Origin: Caulobacter hibisci
Lineage (GTDB): Bacteria > Pseudomonadota > Alphaproteobacteria > Caulobacterales > Caulobacteraceae
Length of the DNA stretch: 64,000 nt
Reading direction: 5' to 3'
Assembly (NCBI RefSeq): GCF_016135805.1
Contig: NZ_JADWOX010000004.1
Span: 235,767-299,766, forward strand
Part shown: positions 1-8,010 of the stretch, piece by piece
Layout: the number at the start of each line of letters is the position of its first letter
Position numbering within the stretch: position 1 is the stretch's first letter
Made by a program: the position numbers and the translations under genes
The notes under the pieces: model-generated
What the model saw: only the letters and a program-made list of their open reading frames with translations
What the model was told of the DNA's origin: nothing
The model's database searches: none

Positions 1-188
1 TCACCCTGCGCGCGATGGGCTTCCCGACCAACATGTTCACCGTGCTGTTCGCCCTGGCCCGCACCGTCGGCTGGATCAGCCAGTGGAAGGAAATGTTCGA
101 GGACCCGACCCGCAAGATCGGCCGTCCGCGTCAGCTCTACACGGGCTCGACCCAGCGCGACTACATCGACGTCGAAGACCGCGGCTAA
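1..188 (+). CDS. gltA: Citrate synthase, C-terminal end (5' truncated by window edge)
   Basis: Reading from base 3, the frame encodes about 61 residues ending at the TAA at 186-188. The segment [19 protein letters not shown] followed by ISQWKEM and the ending RQLYTG...RDY is the conserved C-terminal end of type II citrate synthases, including the conserved Arg of the active-site region. The enzyme condenses acetyl-CoA with oxaloacetate in the cytoplasm at the entry to the TCA cycle. The start lies outside the window. A strong terminator follows within 30 bases, so the gene is the last of its transcript. Confidence 0.93.
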   Translation, partial: TLRAMGFPTNMFTVLFALARTVGWISQWKEMFEDPTRKIGRPRQLYTGSTQRDYIDVEDRG

Positions 189-213
189 GCGCTCTTCTGC
201 GTACGAAAACGGC

Positions 214-245
214 AAAGGCCCCGCGAGAGCGGGGCCTTTTTCTTT
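214..245 (+). terminator. Rho-independent terminator after citrate synthase
   Basis: An AAAGGCCCCGC stem, a GAGA loop and the complementary GCGGGGCCTTT run straight into a T-rich tract (CCTTTTTCTTT). It starts 25 bases after the citrate synthase stop codon, a classic intrinsic terminator. Confidence 0.9.
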
Positions 246-321
246 GGCCGTGTGGGGTGCTGGAACGCGCGTGCGGAGCCGGCGTTGAGGCCTTGTAGGG
301 TTGCGATCAGGCAGGGCGGCG

Positions 322-675
322 ATGAAGTTCGGCGATGCATTGCCGGTATTGGCGGCGGGGGTCCTGGCGACCATGGCCTCGGCCGCGGTCGCCTGCGCCG
401 CGCCGACGCCCAAGGGCGACTTCTCGGGCCCGATCCTCGATGTTCCGGAAGCCGGCGTGATCTGCGTGGCCCTGGGGCCGACGCCCGACCGCTGGGTCAG
501 GGTGCGGCTGGCGCAGCCGCTGGAGCGGCGCGCCCTGATGGCCGCCGGCTTTTCCAAGCGCGTCACCTGCCGGCTCGACGCGGCCGGCGAGGGCCGCTGT
601 CAGCTCGGCGAGCAGGACCTGCTGGCCCTGGCGACCTCGACGCCCAACCGCGCCCAGGCCGTCAGCTGGCGGTAG
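322..675 (+). CDS. Small secreted protein of unknown function
   Basis: This encodes 117 residues. Residues 1-27 (MKFGDALPVLAAGVLATMAS, then an Ala-rich stretch ending CAA) look like a Sec signal peptide. The mature part is about 90 residues with three cysteines (in VICVALG, VTCRLD and GRCQLG), so a periplasmic disulphide is possible. The ATG at 322 is preferred over an upstream TTG at 301 because the signal peptide begins there and AGGGCGG lies just before it. The protein family is not recognised. It converges with the efflux operon, ending only four bases from the NodT-like gene. Confidence 0.6.
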   Translation: MKFGDALPVLAAGVLATMASAAVACAAPTPKGDFSGPILDVPEAGVICVALGPTPDRWVRVRLAQPLERRALMAAGFSKRVTCRLDAAGEGRCQLGEQDLLALATSTPNRAQAVSWR

Positions 676-679
676 GCCC

Positions 680-2134
680 CTAGCTCACCCGCCAATCGGC
701 GCCCGTGGCTGCGAACAGCCGGATGGCGTCGGCCAGCTTGCGGCCCTCGGCGCGGGCGCGGGTCGCGCGGGCGGCGTTGAGCGCCCGCTGGGCGTCGACC
801 ACCTCCAACAGCGTGCCGCCGCCCCGGCTGAAGGCCAGGCGGGAAAGGCGCAGGCGCTCGGCGGCCTGGGCCTCCACACGGTCCTGGGCCGCCAGGGCGC
901 TCTCGTCGGCCGACAGGGCCGACAGGGCGTCGGCGACCTGGCCGAAGGCGGTCAGCACGGTCTGCTGGTAGCGGGCCGAGGCCGCGCGGGCGGCCGCCCT
1001 CGCCTGCTCGCGCCGGGCCTTCAGCGTTCCGCCGTCGAACAGCGGCGCTGTGAGCCCCGCCCCGATGTCCCAGCCGCTGGCGTCGTAGCTGAACAGGTCC
1101 TTGGGCTTCAGAGCGCCCTGGGTCAGGCCGGCGGACAGCTTGAGGTTCGGATAGAGGTCGGCGGTGGCCACGCCAATGTCCGCGGTCGCCACGTGCAGCT
1201 CGGCCTCGGCGGCCAGGATGTCGGGGCGCTTGCGGACCAGGGCCGACGGCAGGACCACCGGCACGGGGGCCGACAGCTTCAGGGTGTCGAGGGTGAAGGC
1301 CGGGGCGCGCCAGTCGGCGGGGGCCTTGCCGACCAGCAGGGCCAGGGCGTGGCGGGCGGCGGCCAGTTCGCCCTGCAGCGGCGGCAGCTGGGCGCGGTCC
1401 TGCTCCAGCTGGGCCTGGGCCGAGACGCCGGCCAGGCGGGTCGTCCCGCCCAGGGCGTCGGCCTTGCGGACGAGGTCGATATTGGCCTGGTCGTCGGCGA
1501 TCATCCGCTCGACGGCGGCGATCTGGCCTTGCAGCGCGGCTATGGTCGCCGCCTGCAGGGCGATATTGGCGGTCAGGCTGAGATAGGCCGCCTCGGCCCG
1601 GCGGCCCTGCGCTTGGGCCTGAGCCGTGGCGCTCTCGATGCGGCGCTTCTGGCCGCCCCAGAGGTCGAGGTCGTAGCCGACCGTCCCGCCCACCGAATAG
1701 AGGCTGAAGGTCGGGTTGCTCAGGGTGATGTCGCCAAAGCTGGTGAAGCCGAACGACTGCAGGTTGGCGCGCTCGCGGTCGACGCCCGCGCTGACGCCGG
1801 CCTGCGGGCCGGCCGCGCCGCGCGCCGCCGCCAGGGCCGAACGGGCCTGGGCCAAGGTCGCGTCGGCCTCGGCCAGGGACGGATTGCCGGCCAGGGCCTG
1901 GCGGATGGTCGCGTCGAGCTCGGGCGAGCCCAGGGCCGTCCACCAGGGGCCGACACCAGCCTGGTCGAGCGTGGCGGCAGACGCCGGCAGGGCCTCGTCC
2001 TGGCTGATATAGGCGGTCGTCTGCGGGGTCTCGGGGGCCTGGAAGTTCGGGCCGACCGTGGTGCAGGCGGCCAGGGCGGAGAGGCTGATCGCGCTCAGCA
2101 GGGTTACGAGGCGGGTCTTAGTGGTCGGCGACAT
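680..2134 (-). CDS. NodT/OprM-type outer-membrane efflux lipoprotein
   Basis: This 484-residue protein is a TolC/NodT-family outer-membrane channel, the exit duct of a tripartite efflux pump. The N-terminus is a lipoprotein signal with lipobox LAAC (Cys24), followed by TTVGPNF, the usual NodT-family opening. The body is two repeats of long Ala/Gln-rich helices ending in RLSRLAFSRGGGTLLEVVDAQR, a conserved stretch of the second repeat. It is the third gene of an emrA-emrB-nodT operon and its start overlaps the end of emrB by 17 bases, so translation is probably coupled. Substrate is unknown. Confidence 0.93.
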   Translation of the reverse strand: MSPTTKTRLVTLLSAISLSALAACTTVGPNFQAPETPQTTAYISQDEALPASAATLDQAGVGPWWTALGSPELDATIRQALAGNPSLAEADATLAQARSALAAARGAAGPQAGVSAGVDRERANLQSFGFTSFGDITLSNPTFSLYSVGGTVGYDLDLWGGQKRRIESATAQAQAQGRRAEAAYLSLTANIALQAATIAALQGQIAAVERMIADDQANIDLVRKADALGGTTRLAGVSAQAQLEQDRAQLPPLQGELAAARHALALLVGKAPADWRAPAFTLDTLKLSAPVPVVLPSALVRKRPDILAAEAELHVATADIGVATADLYPNLKLSAGLTQGALKPKDLFSYDASGWDIGAGLTAPLFDGGTLKARREQARAAARAASARYQQTVLTAFGQVADALSALSADESALAAQDRVEAQAAERLRLSRLAFSRGGGTLLEVVDAQRALNAARATRARAEGRKLADAIRLFAATGADWRVS

Positions 2135-3659
2135 GAACGGTCTCGCCCCCTTTGGCTTTCGGGGTTCGCATGAGCAGGATGAGCGGTGAGCAGGCCACGG
2201 TGATGACCAGCATCAGGCGGAAGTCGTCGAGATAGGCCAGCATCGAGGCCTGGCGATTGATGACGCCGTTGAAGGCGGCCATGGCGTTCTGGGTCAGGAA
2301 AACGCTTTGGGCGTAGGCCTGGTACAGCGGGTTGTCGGGCCGGGCATGCTCGACCAGCACGGCGTGGTGCTTCTCGATGCCGCTGACGAACAGGGCCTGC
2401 ATGATCGAGATGCCGGCCGCCGAGCCGATGTTGCGCACCAGGGTGAAGAGCCCGGCGCCCTCGGCCCGCAGCTCGGGCTTGACGGTCGCGAAGGCGATGG
2501 TGCTGAGCGGAACGAAGATCAGGCCCGTCCCCGCCCCCGACAGAAAGCCGGAGATGATGATCAGGTGGGTGTCCATGCCCAAGCTGAAATGGCTCATCTG
2601 CCACAGCGAGACGATGCTGACGGCCATGCCGATGGCCAGGATCAGCTTGATGTTCATCCGCCCGACCAGCTGGCCGACGGCGAACATGGCGATGAAGGAG
2701 CCCAGGCCCCGGGGCATGGAGACCAGGCCCGTAAAGGCCACCGGGTAGCCCAGCAGGGTCTGCATCATCGGCGGCAGCAGGGCCAGGGTGCTGTAGAGCA
2801 GGATGCCGATGAAGAAGCCGAAGAAGCAGCAGGTCAGGAAGTTGCCGTCGGCCAGCAGGGCGCGCGAGACGAACGGCTTCTCGGCCGTCGCCAGCTGCAC
2901 GCCGAACACCCACAGGGCGATGACGCAGACGATCACATAGGTCCAGATCTCGGCCGAGCCCAGCCAGTCCTGGCCGGGACCGCGGTCGAGCATCAGCTGG
3001 AAGGCGCCGATGGCGATGGCCAGGCTGGCGAAGCCCAGGATGTCGAAGCGCTTCTTCTCAGTTCCCTTCTTCTCGGACAGGAAGAAGAACACCCCGCAGA
3101 AGGCCAGGACGCCGACCGGCAGGTTGATGAAGAACACCCAGCGCCAGTCGAGATTGTCGGTCAGCCAGCCGCCCAGGGCCGGGCCCAGGATCGGACCCAG
3201 CACCGCGCCGGCGCCCCAGACGGCCATGGCCTGGCCGTGGCGGTGGGGCGGGTTGATGTCGAGCAGCACCGCCTGCGACAGCGGGATCAGGGCCGCGCCG
3301 AACAGGCCTTGCAGCAGGCGGAACAGCACGATCTCAACCAGGCTGTTGGCGATCCCGCACAGCATCGAGGCGACCGTGAAGCCGACGATGCAGACATTGA
3401 GCACCATCTTGCGGCCCAGGCGCTCGGTCATGAAGCCGGTCAGCGGCGTCATGATCGTGGCGGCGACGATGTAGGAGGTCAGCACCCAGGTGATCTGGTC
3501 GGCCGAGGCCGAGACGCTGCCCTGAATGTGCGGCAGGGCGACGTTGGCGATCGTCGTGTCCAGCGAGATCATGATCGTCGCCAGCATCACCGACACCGTG
3601 ATCGGCGTGCGGTTGGCGACGTCGCGCTCGTGGCCGGACAGGGTCCGGGCGGGGCTCAT
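2118..3659 (-). CDS. emrB: DHA2-family (EmrB/QacA) multidrug MFS transporter
   Basis: This 513-residue inner-membrane protein belongs to the 14-TM DHA2 drug:H+ antiporter family. DHA2 motifs are visible: LDTTIANVALPHI in TM1, MTERLGRKMV in the first cytoplasmic loop and GPILGPALGGWLTD (antiporter motif C) in TM5. The ATG overlaps the TGA of emrA (ATGA at 3656-3659), so the adaptor and pump are translationally coupled. With the adjacent adaptor and NodT-like channel it would form a cell-envelope-spanning pump. Regulation is probably by the divergent LysR gene. Confidence 0.94.
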   Translation of the reverse strand: MSPARTLSGHERDVANRTPITVSVMLATIMISLDTTIANVALPHIQGSVSASADQITWVLTSYIVAATIMTPLTGFMTERLGRKMVLNVCIVGFTVASMLCGIANSLVEIVLFRLLQGLFGAALIPLSQAVLLDINPPHRHGQAMAVWGAGAVLGPILGPALGGWLTDNLDWRWVFFINLPVGVLAFCGVFFFLSEKKGTEKKRFDILGFASLAIAIGAFQLMLDRGPGQDWLGSAEIWTYVIVCVIALWVFGVQLATAEKPFVSRALLADGNFLTCCFFGFFIGILLYSTLALLPPMMQTLLGYPVAFTGLVSMPRGLGSFIAMFAVGQLVGRMNIKLILAIGMAVSIVSLWQMSHFSLGMDTHLIIISGFLSGAGTGLIFVPLSTIAFATVKPELRAEGAGLFTLVRNIGSAAGISIMQALFVSGIEKHHAVLVEHARPDNPLYQAYAQSVFLTQNAMAAFNGVINRQASMLAYLDDFRLMLVITVACSPLILLMRTPKAKGGETVHVADH

Positions 3660-4735
3660 CCCTGGCGGCCCGAGCGCACGTCGACCGTGACCTTGGCAGA
3701 CAGGCCGGCCCCCAGGTTGGCGGGCGGCGCCTCGTCGAGCACCAGGCGCACTGGCACGCGCTGGACGACCTTGACCCAGTTGCCGCTGGCGTTCTCGGCC
3801 GGCAGCAGGGCGAAGCTGGAGCCGGTGCCGGGGCTGAAGCTGGCCACATGGGCCTTCAGTGGCTTGTCGTAGGCGTCGAGCTTGACGGTGGCCGGCTGGC
3901 CGACGCGCATGTGGGCCAGCTGGTCTTCCTTGAAGTTGGCCTCGATCCAGGGCTTGCCCGAGACCAGCCAGAACACCGGCTGCGAGGCGGTGACGCGGGC
4001 GCCGACCTGCAGCTGCTCGACCTTGGCGGCGACGCCGTCGGCGGGGGCCAGGACGGCGGCGTAGGAGCGATCGAGCTTGGCGCGCTCCAGCCTGGCCTGT
4101 GCTTCCAGCACCTTGGGCTGGCGGGCGTCGGGCGCGCCGGCCTCGCCGCCGAGGTCGGCCAGGGCGGTGGCGATCTGCTGGCGGACGACGGTGATCTGCC
4201 GCTGGGCCTGGTCGGCGGCGTGACGGGCCTGGTCGGCCTGGGCCTGGGTGGCGACGCCGGCGGCGGCGAGATCCCGCTGGCGGGCGGCCTCGCGCTTGGC
4301 ATAGGCGGCGGTCTCTTCGGCGGCGGCCAGGTCGGCCAGGCGCTCGTCATAGACCGCGCGGCGGCCCTGGACGTCGAAGCGGGCCTGGGCCAGGGCGGCC
4401 TCGGCTTCCGACACGGCGACGTCGTAGTCGGCGGCGTCCAGACGGAACAGCACCTGCCCCTTTCTGACGGCCTGGTTCTCGTGGACGTCGATCTCGGTGA
4501 CCCGGCCGCCGATGCTGGCGCTGATGGCCGTGCGGCTGGCCTGAATATAGGCGTTGTCGGTGGCCTGCGACTTGCCGCCGGTCAGCAGCACGACGCCGAC
4601 CCCGGCCAGGATGACCAGCGGCACGCCGGCCATCAGCGGCCAGCGCAGCCGCTGGCCCAGGGTCTTTTGCGGCCGCCTGCGGGCCGCGCCGACTTCGGCC
4701 TCGGCGATGGCGTCGTAACCTTCAGCGTCGCTCAC
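3656..4735 (-). CDS. emrA: HlyD/EmrA-family membrane fusion protein
   Basis: This 359-residue periplasmic adaptor has one N-terminal membrane helix (WPLMAGVPLVILAGVGVVLL) and then the biotinyl-lipoyl half motif TDNAYIQA...GGRVTEIDVHENQAVRKGQ. A coiled-coil hairpin follows at about residues 105-210, then the second lipoyl half and beta-barrel (WIEANFKEDQLAHMRVGQP). I chose the GTG at 4735 as start: GGAG lies 8 bases upstream and the residues before it would run into the divergent LysR gene. First gene of the efflux operon. Confidence 0.92.
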   Translation of the reverse strand: MSDAEGYDAIAEAEVGAARRRPQKTLGQRLRWPLMAGVPLVILAGVGVVLLTGGKSQATDNAYIQASRTAISASIGGRVTEIDVHENQAVRKGQVLFRLDAADYDVAVSEAEAALAQARFDVQGRRAVYDERLADLAAAEETAAYAKREAARQRDLAAAGVATQAQADQARHAADQAQRQITVVRQQIATALADLGGEAGAPDARQPKVLEAQARLERAKLDRSYAAVLAPADGVAAKVEQLQVGARVTASQPVFWLVSGKPWIEANFKEDQLAHMRVGQPATVKLDAYDKPLKAHVASFSPGTGSSFALLPAENASGNWVKVVQRVPVRLVLDEAPPANLGAGLSAKVTVDVRSGRQG

Positions 4736-4826
4736 GCGCTGCTCCACGTCTCTTCGAATTGTGCGGGGAATCCCAGGGTCCGTCGGATCGCGAACCTTGA
4801 GCGGCGAAATAGGACTCCGCCGGTCA

Positions 4827-4848
4827 TGAGAGAAATGATATCTCTTCA
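4827..4848. promoter_or_regulatory. Candidate LysR-type operator between emrA and lysR
   Basis: The dyad TGAGAGA-N7-TCTCTTCA has perfect AGAGA/TCTCT arms at 4829-4833 and 4841-4845. It lies nine bases upstream of the LysR ATG in the 121-base divergent gap. LysR regulators typically bind such interrupted dyads in divergent promoters. No clear -35/-10 pair could be assigned. Confidence 0.45.
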
Positions 4849-4856
4849 CGGCAGCC

Positions 4857-5816
4857 ATGAACGCCATCAATTTCAGAACCGCCGACCTCAACCTCTTCCG
4901 GGTGTTCGTCATCCTGCTGGAGGAGAACAACGCCACGCGGGCGGGCGAACGCCTGGGCCTGTCGCAGTCGGCGGTCAGCCACGCCCTGCGCCGCCTGCGC
5001 GAGCTTGTCGGCGACGACCTGTTCGTGCGCGGCCAGACCGGCCTTCGGCCGACGCCGCGCGCCCTGGAGATCGCCGACACCGCCCGCACGGCCCTGAAGC
5101 TGCTAGAGACCGCCGTCTCGGCCCCGCGCTTCGACCCGGCCGTCGACCCGCACGCCTTCAACATCGCCGCCGGCACCTATGTGACCTACGTCCTGGGCCC
5201 GCTGATCGCCGAGCGGGTGATGGCGGCCGCGCCCAACGTCCAGATCCACTTCCGCAATCCCTATGCGGGCATGACCGAGGATCTCGACACTGGGCGGCTC
5301 GACATGGTGATCGGCTGTTTCGAGGTGATCCCGGGCCGCTTCACCTACACCCAGCTGTTCGACGAGACCGGCGTCTGGGTGATGCGCGCCGACCATCCGG
5401 CGGCCTCCCAATCCATAAAGACGGGCCCCATGGACTACGAGGCCCTGGCCCGCCTGCCGCGTCTGGGCGTCACCGGCGGCGACGAGGATCCCGACCGCAC
5501 TTCGTCCGGCCACCTGGGCCTGCGCCGGGTGACCTCGTGGGGCGAGCGCTACGCCCTGGGCGATGATCCGTACCAGCCGTTCTCGGTGCAGGATTCGTTC
5601 AGCGCCCTGAACATGGTCAGCCGCTCGGACATGATCTGCCTGCTGCCCCGGCGCCTCGCCCAGACGGCGGCCGACCGCGGCAAGGTGCGGGCCATCGAGC
5701 CGCCCAACGCCCCACCGCCGACGCCGTTCGGGGCGGTGCTGCGGGCCAGCGACGACGCGGCCTCGCCCAACGGCTGGCTGCTGGACCTCTGCCGCGAGGC
5801 GGCCGCCCGCCTCTAG
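4857..5816 (+). CDS. LysR-family transcriptional regulator
   Basis: This 319-residue protein has an N-terminal winged HTH (LNLFRVFVILLEENNATRAG, then LGLSQSAVSHALRRLRELVGDDLFVR) and a substrate-binding domain from about residue 90. The QSAVSHALRRLRE helix is typical of NodD/PcpR-like LysR proteins. It is divergent from emrA, the usual arrangement for a LysR that controls its neighbour, and also lies 107 bases upstream of the co-directional isochorismatase-allophanate hydrolase operon, so either could be the target. Confidence 0.93.
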   Translation: MNAINFRTADLNLFRVFVILLEENNATRAGERLGLSQSAVSHALRRLRELVGDDLFVRGQTGLRPTPRALEIADTARTALKLLETAVSAPRFDPAVDPHAFNIAAGTYVTYVLGPLIAERVMAAAPNVQIHFRNPYAGMTEDLDTGRLDMVIGCFEVIPGRFTYTQLFDETGVWVMRADHPAASQSIKTGPMDYEALARLPRLGVTGGDEDPDRTSSGHLGLRRVTSWGERYALGDDPYQPFSVQDSFSALNMVSRSDMICLLPRRLAQTAADRGKVRAIEPPNAPPPTPFGAVLRASDDAASPNGWLLDLCREAAARL

Positions 5817-5923
5817 AGCCGCTTCACTTGCCGCCAGCCGCAACCAACTTTTCCGGCGGCGTCATTTCTCTATGCGCCGCGCGCTGGTCTTGGTGATCTC
5901 CAGAGACACCAGGGAATCCAGCC

Positions 5924-6562
5924 TTGACCTACACCCCCGACAACGCCCGCCCGATGATCGTCGGCCAGCCCGTCCTCGTGGTCATCGACGTCCAGAAGGG
6001 CTCGTTCATGGACTGGCCGGCGTCGGAACGCCTGCCGCTGCTGCCTGACCGCGTCGAGCGCATGCACCGCGTGCGCACCCTGGTCGACGCCGCCCGCGAA
6101 GCCGACATCCCGGTGGTGTTCTTCAAGGAAGTGCACCGCCCCAATATGATCGACTTCGGCCGCGAGTTGGACGGCCGTGAGGACGTGCACTGCATCGAGA
6201 CCTCGCCGGGCACCGAGTTCGCCATCGAGGAGCTGGGCATCGTCGAGGGCGACTACCTGCTGGCCAAGCGCCGCTACTCCTGCTTCTACGGCACCGAGCT
6301 GGAGATCCTGCTGAAGGGGCTGAAGGCCGAGACCCTGATCCTCTGCGGCGGCTTCACCGACGTCTGCGTGCACTACACCTTCGTCGACGGCCATCAGGGC
6401 GACTACTACTGCCGCGTGGTCGAGGACTGCGTGACGGCTTCGTCGCAGCCGGCCCATGACGCGGCGCTGAACGCCATGGAATACATGCAGACGGGCGCCC
6501 GCCGGATGTCGGACGAGATCGTCGAGGGCTTCCAGACCTACGCCGCGAAGGCCGCTGCATGA
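5924..6562 (+). CDS. Isochorismatase-fold cysteine amidohydrolase (biuret/ureide type candidate)
   Basis: This 212-residue cytoplasmic cysteine hydrolase has the family triad: Asp22 in VVIDVQKGSF, Lys115 in YLLAKRRYS and Cys148 in GGFTDVCVHYT. Family members hydrolyse amide bonds of small ureides and nicotinamide-like compounds; biuret and triuret hydrolases belong here. The start is a TTG with AGGGA nine bases upstream; an ATG ten codons later is possible. It opens an operon ending in allophanate hydrolase, overlapping the next gene by ATGA. A role in making allophanate (for example from biuret) fits the context, but the substrate cannot be read from sequence. Confidence 0.82.
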   Translation: MTYTPDNARPMIVGQPVLVVIDVQKGSFMDWPASERLPLLPDRVERMHRVRTLVDAAREADIPVVFFKEVHRPNMIDFGRELDGREDVHCIETSPGTEFAIEELGIVEGDYLLAKRRYSCFYGTELEILLKGLKAETLILCGGFTDVCVHYTFVDGHQGDYYCRVVEDCVTASSQPAHDAALNAMEYMQTGARRMSDEIVEGFQTYAAKAAA

Positions 6563-7380
6563 GCACGGCCGATCCCTACGGCGCCCAGGCCCATGCCCGC
6601 GCCCAGGGCGGCGCGGTGGTCGAGGCCATGCCCACCCTGCCCGCCTCGGCCGCGACCGACATCCCCGAGGGCGTGTCGCCCGACGACATGGTCTGGGCCG
6701 AGACGATCGCGGCCGGCGGCTATGCCTCAAAGCAGATCGCCCGCGGGACCCGCCTGCGGCTGACCGACCTGGCCGGCGACGGCTGCGTGTCGATGCTGCT
6801 GTTCAACGCCGAGCGCCCGGTCGAGCGGCTGAACGTGGCCGACACGCTGAAGATCCAGTGGAACGGCTACCTCGGCGCCGGGCGCTTCCTGCTGTCGGAC
6901 ATGGGCCGGGTGCTGATGAGCATTCTGGAGGACGAGGCCGGCGCGCACGACGCCTTCTGCGGCCCATCCACGCCCTGGAGCATCGCGGCCAGGTACGGCC
7001 AGGCCGGCAACTACGGTCCGCATCCGTCGAGCCGCGAGCGGTTCGGCCTGGCGGTCGGCAAGTACGGCTTGGGCCGCAAGGACATCCATCCCTGCATCAC
7101 CTGGTTCAAGGGCGCCAAGGTCGAGGCCGACGGGGCGATCACGCCCCAGGTCGGGCCGTTCGCGCCGGGCCGCAGCCTGCTGCTGCGGGCCGAGATGGAC
7201 CTGATCGTGGTGCTGGCCAACACCCCGCACGTGCTGGATCCGCGTCCCGACTACACGGTCACTCCCGTGCGGGCCCAGGCCTGGCGCGGTCCCGTCGCGG
7301 CCGCCGACGACGCAATCCGCACCGGCACGCCGGAGGGCCTGCGCGCCTTCCTCAACGTCGAAGACTACTACGCCCGCTAG
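6559..7380 (+). CDS. DUF1989 urea-amidolyase-associated protein 1 / carboxyguanidine deiminase-like subunit
   Basis: This 273-residue protein is the larger of two adjacent DUF1989 paralogues. Recognisable segments are GTRLRLTDLAGDGCVSMLLF near residue 60 and WFKGAKVEADGAI and LLLRAEMDLIVVLANTPHVLDP in the second half. Homologous pairs were first named urea-amidolyase-associated proteins and later shown to be carboxyguanidine deiminase (CgdAB), which turns carboxyguanidine into allophanate. The start overlaps the upstream stop (ATGA). Neighbours give the same logic: the operon ends with allophanate hydrolase. No guanidine/urea carboxylase is present in the window. Confidence 0.85.
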   Translation: MSTADPYGAQAHARAQGGAVVEAMPTLPASAATDIPEGVSPDDMVWAETIAAGGYASKQIARGTRLRLTDLAGDGCVSMLLFNAERPVERLNVADTLKIQWNGYLGAGRFLLSDMGRVLMSILEDEAGAHDAFCGPSTPWSIAARYGQAGNYGPHPSSRERFGLAVGKYGLGRKDIHPCITWFKGAKVEADGAITPQVGPFAPGRSLLLRAEMDLIVVLANTPHVLDPRPDYTVTPVRAQAWRGPVAAADDAIRTGTPEGLRAFLNVEDYYAR

Positions 7381-7389
7381 GAGGGTCCG

Positions 7390-8010
7390 ATGCGCGAAGA
7401 CCTCAACACCGCGATCCTCCACGACGAGGTCGTGCCCGCCCGCGCCCCGTGGATGCACGACCTGAAGGCGGGCCAGACGCTGGAGATCGTCGACCTGGAG
7501 GGCAACCAGGCGGTCGACTTCCTGATGTACGCCACCGCCGACGACGCCGAACGCTACAGCGCCCAGGACACCATCGCCGCCCAGGGCAACCTGTTCTTGC
7601 GCGACGGGGCGGTGCTGCTGTCGAACGAGGGTCGGCCGATGATGCGGATCGTGGCCACCAACGTCGCCTATCACGACACCATCGGCGGGGCCTGCTCGTG
7701 CGAGAGCAACACCCTGCGCTATGGCCACCACACCAAGGACCAGCACGCCTGCGTCGACAACTTCCTCGACGCCAACGGCCGGGCCGGCCGCAACAAGCGC
7801 GACATGGTCAGCAACATCAACTGGTTCATGAACGTGCCCGTCGAGGCCGACGGCGCGCTGGGCATCGTCGACGGCATCTCCGCGCCGGGCCTGTCGGTGA
7901 CCTTGCTGGCCGAGATGGACGTCACGGTGGTGGTCTCCAACTGCCCGCAGATCAACAACCCCTGCAACGGCTTCGACCCGACGCCGGTGCGCATGGTGGT
8001 GCGGGCGTGA
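7390..8010 (+). CDS. DUF1989 urea-amidolyase-associated protein 2 / carboxyguanidine deiminase-like subunit
   Basis: This 206-residue DUF1989 protein is paralogous to the gene before it (shared pattern LEIVDLEGNQAVDFLMY, NWFMNVPVEADGALGI, LLAEMDVTVVVSNCPQ). The cysteine-bearing segment GGACSCESNTLRYGHH is a likely metal or active-site region. AGGAGGG ends seven bases before the ATG, a strong ribosome site. With the previous gene it probably forms a hetero-oligomeric deiminase that supplies allophanate to the next enzyme. Its stop overlaps the GTG start of allophanate hydrolase. Confidence 0.85.
   Translation: MREDLNTAILHDEVVPARAPWMHDLKAGQTLEIVDLEGNQAVDFLMYATADDAERYSAQDTIAAQGNLFLRDGAVLLSNEGRPMMRIVATNVAYHDTIGGACSCESNTLRYGHHTKDQHACVDNFLDANGRAGRNKRDMVSNINWFMNVPVEADGALGIVDGISAPGLSVTLLAEMDVTVVVSNCPQINNPCNGFDPTPVRMVVRA

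Noticed and set aside
4736..5176. N-terminal extension of the first EmrA protein
   Set aside because: It would overlap the divergent LysR coding region and has no membrane-fusion features; the GTG at 4735 has a ribosome site.
5817..5923. Possible guanidine (ykkC) riboswitch before the ureide operon
   Set aside because: The gap is 107 bases and I could not find the conserved ykkC helices or a terminator/antiterminator pair.
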